Assembly: GCA_016490735.1 (NCBI GenBank)
Contig: JAEMWC010000239.1
Span: 546,001-610,000 of the forward strand
DNA length: 64,000 nt
Direction of reading: 5' to 3'
Source of the DNA: Pachyseris speciosa
Lineage: Eukaryota; Cnidaria; Anthozoa; Scleractinia; Pachyseridae
In this document: positions 58,694 through 64,000 of the stretch, one piece after another
Layout: the number at the start of each line of letters is the position of its first letter
Numbering within the stretch: the stretch's first letter is position 1
Notes under the pieces: model-generated
Database searches by the model: none
Told to the model about the DNA's origin: nothing
The model's input: the letters and a program-made list of their open reading frames with translations, nothing else
Position numbers and translations under genes: made by a program

Positions 58694-60351
58694 CGCTGCT
58701 ACGTTGCCCAACTGCCTGCAACGTCGCCTGCGACGGCAATCGCACCTCTGTGAATCAGCTGTGTGTCAAGTCAGCGGTTATCGACGCTCCTTCGACACTC
58801 CTCCGGGTTCTTAGCTTAACTCCTCCTCAGGAGGTTCCAGGATGGGCTAATGGCTGGTCCGTGTGCTGGCCCTTTTTAGAGTTGTTTTCAGTTTATTTTC
58901 TGGCGTGGCGTCGCTGGCATCGTTGGCATTACTGGCATAGCGGTCGCCATCAAATGCAACCGCTTTTCATTGCCCCCGGTCCGTGTTGAGATGTGTCCAC
59001 TTCCACGTGCGGCGTTTGACCGGAGGACAGTCATGCTTCTTGGAGTTGTTTCCTTGCACTGGTAAGTTAACCGGCATTTTATGCTCCAAGCAGCGTTCTT
59101 CATCTTCAATAAAAATGCTCAAATTTTGCTCGTTTTTCATTGTTATGCTTCTCTTGTGAGGTGCCAAACTGTTCGAAAAGAGTAGGGACGTTGTCCCCGG
59201 TGTGGTGATGGTGGTCTATCTGCCCCCCTCCCCCACTTCCTAGTAATAGGCTAATGGGGATGTGCTGCTGGATGGGGTCGCATTTTCACCACTGGATTGA
59301 CTATAATGGGGTTGCATTTTCACTACGAGGGTTACTCGGAATGGGGTCGCACATTTTCGGGATCTTGGAGGTAAATGTACCAGAATGTTTGTACTGTAGG
59401 CGGAAAAGATTCTACATTCAGTTTAACAAATGTGCCAATTCGTTTTAGAATGGCCCACTTAAAAAGGCTTTACAAGGTAGATGCATAAACAGAAAGTGAC
59501 TAAAGTTGGAATCACGAAAATTACATTTGCCCAAAGTGACTAAGATGGGGTCTATATTGGGCCACAGAATAGACTATAATCAGGAGCCCATGATAATGGG
59601 GCAGGGGTTCTGAGAGGCCAGCGGCACATACCCAGCAAAAATGGACGTTTGTGAGGTCATTTCTCCAACAAAAAATGCGTTGTCCTAATTCAGGGGTCCT
59701 AACTCAGTGTGTTTCCACACAGAAGACTGACAAAACGATTAACTTTTTGAAAATGCAGACTCATTCTAGACATTCTGATTCTCCTCTGCCCGAATGCCAC
59801 CAAGTCGCTATGCCAATTAACGTCGCTTCTCACGGGATCGGTCTTTAATTGTCGTTCGTAGTCATGTTATTTCCTTGATGTCGCCGTGTCAGAGCCATGT
59901 CGCCTGTCGGAATTTACCCTAACATAATTAATCTGCGATCAGGCGTAAGAAGAAGAGAAGGCCTGATCGCAGGCTATTCCCCGAGCCTCACCTCAAAAGT
60001 CAGGCTATTCTGGAACTTCCCGTCAAACCCCAACCCCCCAAAACATTATTAGGGCCGTCGCACTTTCTTTCTTTTTTTTTTTTTTTTTTGCAAACACAGT
60101 AAAAAATGCTCTTATAACCAAATTATTCCAAAAAAGAGCTATCACAATAGGATAATTGGGAAGAGCCTATCAGGAAGGAAAGAGTATTCTTCCTGTGGGA
60201 TCCCCAGTGGGGCGCTCTTGTGGCCGATTGATTTATCACGTGATTTTAGCGCCTGCGTAGAAGCTGAGAGTTGAGACTTAGCTTTTTCTTTGTTCATCGC
60301 TTTTCGTTGGGAAACGACACTTAGAAAAATTTCGCCCGATTTCTCGCCAGA
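58694..60351. other. Intergenic region between divergent genes
   Basis: Between the PLA2G15-like start (minus) and the small-exon gene (plus). Contains a repeat-like stretch at 59240-59620 where GACTATAATGGGGT-type strings recur about three times, GCCTGATCGCAGGCT near 59961 and a poly-T tract at 60068-60090. No gene recognised. Confidence 0.45.
60237..60242. promoter_or_regulatory. CACGTG E-box near a predicted start
   Basis: CACGTG (within ATCACGTGAT) lies about 110 bp before the ATG at 60352. E-boxes of this kind are common in animal promoters; chance occurrence is possible. Confidence 0.25.
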
Positions 60352-61725
60352 ATGAACGGAGAAACTACCCAATATCTCACCCAAGTGAAACAGGTAAGAA
60401 TCATTGTCAAAATATTTTTATGTAGGTTAATTTGGCGGAACCTGCCTTGTTCTCTTTCGGTTTTTTTCGTGCTTCGTTTGAGGTTCCTTGCCTAAAGAGC
60501 AATATATTTCTTGTAGTCGGCGACTGAACCTGACGATGATGACGTTCCTTTGGTGAGTACAGATTCGCTTTTCTGTCGAAAATATTTTCGGAGCGAAAAA
60601 TCTGACCTGTTTCAGAAATGTCAGCTTAGAATTGTGAAGCAGTTGTTCCTAAACTGAAATGGAATCGTGACTTATTCCGTCTCAGGGGCAGAGAAAACAA
60701 AAGCCGGCTGATGTGAACGAAGGTAAGCAGAGGTCGACCGCTCATTCAATTCTTTGATCCAATATACTTGCCAGTCACTCGCACTTATTACAGTGATTTA
60801 TTGTGCCTTCTCCTTCCCTTTGGAGGACGGTGAAGTTTTTTGGCACTCATGTCATTGTAATCAAAATCAATATAGAGAATTTTTCCTTTTTTATATTGCT
60901 TACAGAGTCAAGTAGAAGTTTTCTTTTTAACACCGAAGCACATGTAAGCTTTTATTCGTCCCCCATTGCTTGGCATGCTAGCTATCTGCCCCTGCCCATA
61001 TCACTAAGTCGTTAATCTTCTTCTCTCAGAAATCAAGCAAGCGATCGAATTTTTATGTGTGTTTCAGCTTTTTATCCAAGGAATCTACAGTGCAATATAG
61101 ATTAGCCTGGTCTGCCAATTAAAGAAACTTGCACGAAGCCGGGAAGTGCTCATGAACTTGAGAAGTTTTCATGTCGATTTCGTGTCCATTTTGCCGATCG
61201 ATCGTTATTGTTTCCGCCGCATTGTTATTATTGAGCGTTGCTTAGCTTTCAGACATTTCAATCTGTGGAAATGACCTCATGAAATGCCTAAAACATTCCC
61301 TGATATTTTTTCGCCTCGAGACTAAGGGCTTTCGTATATAAGCTTAAAATTATTGCGTTTTCGTCTGTAAACTTCGCTGATCGACTGACCATGTAAAGCA
61401 AACTTGAATTTGTTTTCTGGAGTACGCCAGCTATCTAAACTAGAAAAAACAAGATTACTGTATATCACTTCTTCAACTCATTCCGTAGGGCCCGACAAGA
61501 AAAAGATCAAGCTTGGATCTTCGCACGTAAGTGTTCACCTTTAATAACATCACTCACCGAAGCTGTTCGGTCGTTGTAGTGATACTGCGTAAAATGTTTT
61601 TCATTTGTTTCATTTGGTTTCGTGTCACGAATCGAGCATGTGTATTGACTCTCTGTTCCTTTTCCTTTTCCTACCATGCTTTATCCCTGGACGTATTATT
61701 TCCGTCTCACGTAGGATGGTGCAAG
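60352..61725 (+). CDS. 5' end of an unrecognised gene with very short exons
   Basis: A chain of short exons keeps one frame: 60352-60393 (ATG, MNGETTQYLTQVKQ), 60517-60552 (SATEPDDDDVPL), 60686-60722 (GQRKQKPADVNE+G), 61489-61526 (PDKKKIKLGSSH) and a possible 11-bp micro-exon 61715-61725. Donors are GTAAGA, GTGAGT, GTAAGC, GTAAGT and GTAAGC, with pyrimidine-rich acceptors. The peptide is acidic then basic, with a KKKIK motif that could be a nuclear localisation signal. A further exon near 62037-62077 (around GGGTTGATGGGTGGAGG) is possible but does not join in phase by my reading. I do not recognise the family. Confidence 0.45.
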
Positions 61726-62639
61726 GTAAGCCCGACGACCATCTGTTTAGTCCAACGGACATTTTGTTTCCTTTGTGAGACCGAAATAAATTACGGCAGA
61801 AGTGAATATTGAGGTTTCAGCGCGACAATTATTTACTCTCAGGGAGGGGGAGGGTGCTTTTCTTTGCAAGTTGTTTTGATAAAACTTAACTTTTTTTTTT
61901 TTCTCAATTATCTGGATAATATTTCCTGTGGTCCCAGATTTTTTCATGAATATTAACAAGGCATGATGAAGATCCCTAGAAATGATCATTATGACTTCCC
62001 TGATATTTTTCCCTTTTCCTGCCTTGCATCATAAAGCTGGGTTGATGGGTGGAGGTAATCCTTTGAAAGAAAACAGAGGTGAGAAGCAATTTCACACGAA
62101 GTGGGCCACCATAAGTATTCAAGCGAGCCGTGCTGATTCACCGAGTGAAGTTGTGTCTTAAGCTGTTTTCTGAGTGGATTTTGGGACCTGGCATGGCCAT
62201 TTTGGCGAGTTTTGACTTGTAAATAATGCAATTGCTGCACTATTTTGCCAGCAGGACCAGGTGGCTTGATACTTATAAAAAATATGTGAAATGGAACAGT
62301 TGGCAAACTTCCATGCTGCTGTTAGGCAAGGATATCCCAAATTCCTTTTGGTCACAAACGTGAAAATTACAGACAATGAGAGCAACTGAAATCAAACAGC
62401 ATTATTGGGATCGGCTAAAGAAGTGAGCAGGAAAATAAGGAACAAATTGCAAGAGGTGGAGTCAAAGTTAGCTGCCAATGTAAATTTTTTGCTTTAAGAG
62501 GAATTTTTGATTTTTTAAAACTTCAAGACAAAGTTGCATGAATTTTGGTGTTGTCTGAGGGCGTTTTTTTGGTTTTGCAACAATAAACAGTCATATTAAA
62601 TGGAAATTGGGAGTTTTGGTCAGTTTCCATCGGATAAAG

Positions 62640-63011
62640 TCTAAAACACTGATCATTTGGCAAGAACAATAGTTCATTTCAACTATAGACCAAGATTTGG
62701 GAAAGTTACAGGTTTCAAAGACATGGACCACTCAGATAACCCATATTTAGTAAAGTCCCAGAGAAAGAGTTAAAATATAGATAGCCAGCACAAGCTTCAT
62801 GTCAATTCAGTAGTGAATTATTAACATGAGCCTAATGTCACCATTAAATAAATCCTCTCCTGGCAATAGCCATCATCCTACTGGTGTCATCATCAAAATA
62901 AATCTAAAATACTGATCATCTTGCTATAACAATGGTTTATTTCAACTATAGTCCAAGATTTGGGCAAGTTACAGGGTTCAAAGACATGGACCACTCAGAT
63001 GACCCATATTT
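62640..63011. repeat. Direct tandem repeat, period about 267 bp
   Basis: 62640-62790 (CTAAAACACTGATCAT to GAGAAAGAGTTAAAA) recurs from 62907 (CTAAAATACTGATCAT). The second unit is interrupted at 63011 by the TA-flanked element and resumes at 63913. Confidence 0.8.
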
Positions 63012-63012
63012 A

Positions 63013-63912
63013 CCGTATTTATTTGACTATAAGCCAAGCGATTTTTCCATTAAATTAAACCACCGAGAGTAGATTTTCCACCAGAGAAGGGGGTTTGGCT
63101 TATAGCTGATAGTTTTTGGGGGAAAAAGTTCAAAGACTCAAAGACAACAATAAAAATGAGAGCCAAAAACAAGATTTCTGTGTTATCATTGACTTTTTTA
63201 TATGTGGTGGCTCGTAAAGGAGCCATTTGCTAGTTTTGCTTCAAGGAAGCTTTCATCAGTCGTTGTTGACCTCACACTTATCCTGTTTGTTGCTTCACAT
63301 ACCCTGCTATAAGCTTGTTATCTCCACAGAAGTTGTCACATTTCCTGTGAATTAATTGGGTCTACTTTGTGATGTTATTTGTGGAAGAAATTCTTCAATA
63401 AACTTGAGCAAAACCATCCTGTTTCTGCTTTTGGGATCAAAGCACAACCAAGCGTGACTCAAAGCACGTTGCTGGCTTGGTAACCTCTCTCTCACCTAGC
63501 CTGCCAGGTCATAAAAGATAGCGGGTTGTTTACAATCTTTTGTATTTTGGAAGTGTTTTGAGTTTTTTTGGTATAAAAAGGGTCCAAACATTTCCTAAAA
63601 GTTACAAGGTTTGTTAAAATTCCTTTATGGTGAAGGTATGGCATTGAATTTTTTAGATTTTCAACATAATTCTCACTGAAGTGTGGCACACGATCCATGC
63701 GCTTTTTTTTTCTCCACGGAACTTCTGCATTTGATTTTCAAGTCTCGGCTTATAGCCAAGAGTTTTCTGGGTTTTTTTGGTGAACATCTGGTCACTACTC
63801 CACTTGCTAAGTTTAGGGTCTCGGCTTATAGCCGGGATCGGCTTATAGACAAATTAGATCATATATTTTAATGAATTTTGCGCTATGTAAGTAACAAGAC
63901 GAATAAATACGG
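63013..63912. mobile_element. 900-bp TA-flanked element (CCGTATTTATT ends)
   Basis: TA on both sides (63011-63012, 63913-63914). Ends are CCGTATTTATTTG and CGAATAAATACGG. The uninterrupted site is the first repeat unit near 62749 (CATATTTAGTAAAG). Inside are several CGGCTTATAGCC-type units. Its right 60 bp contains a LINE-like 3' segment (63853-63898) also found at 10168-10213. TA target and length fit a Tc1/mariner-type MITE. Confidence 0.75.
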
Positions 63913-64000
63913 TAGTAAAGCCGCAGAGAAAGAGTTAAAAGAGTAAAACCTAAAATACCAACAATGCCAGACAAAAACTGGGTCATCCAGCTGGAAATTT

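Noticed and set aside
62037..62077. Exon with AGLMGGGNPLKENR reading
   Set aside because: Attractive peptide, but neither border joins in phase with the 61715-61725 micro-exon by my reading; left as unproven.

Overview
This is eukaryotic, AT-rich, intron- and transposon-dense DNA. Everything recognisable fits an anthozoan cnidarian, most likely a stony coral: multi-exon genes with short coding exons, a TRIM gene whose RING, B-box, coiled-coil and filamin regions lie in one exon, a BEL/Pao retrotransposon, CR1/L2-like LINE pieces, a Penelope remnant, tRNA-derived SINEs and many small TIR elements. The organism call is inference; no species marker is visible. No rRNA, CRISPR or bacterial operon structure was seen.

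Layout. A segmental duplication dominates. Copy A (1-12796, running off the left edge) and copy B (37452-49123) are direct repeats, a few percent diverged, that differ by clean transposon insertions. Each carries, on the minus strand, (i) a gene joining a PARP14-like RRM, a long coiled coil and a TKL-type protein kinase, and (ii) the 3' part of a lysosomal phospholipase A2/LCAT-family (PLA2G15-like) gene. Copy B continues both ways: its kinase ends at 36423 and its PLA2G15-like gene is complete to 58693 (five exons, 400 aa). In copy A the PLA2G15-like piece is a 5'-truncated pseudogene (stop, frameshift, catalytic His to Asn) but the kinase frame is open; in copy B the kinase has a 1-bp frameshift but PLA2G15 is intact. 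The two copies have decayed reciprocally.

Between the copies (12.8-36.4 kb) lie two tRNA-like/SINE loci, a decayed BEL/Pao element (about 16.4-22.9 kb) with a CR1-like LINE and a pogo-like MITE nested in it, several MITEs, and a plus-strand gene that begins as a TRIM protein (25040) and, by splice phase, can continue into three and a half PARP14-like RRM modules ending at 33762. So the same RRM module, with introns at the same structural position, is joined to a kinase on one strand and probably to a TRIM on the other. Both partners recall innate-immune or RNA-sensing proteins, but that role is inference.

The right part (49-64 kb) is the upstream half of the PLA2G15-like gene with TE-filled introns, then the 5' end of an unrecognised plus-strand gene with very short exons (from 60352), then tandem repeats interrupted by a 900-bp TA-flanked element.
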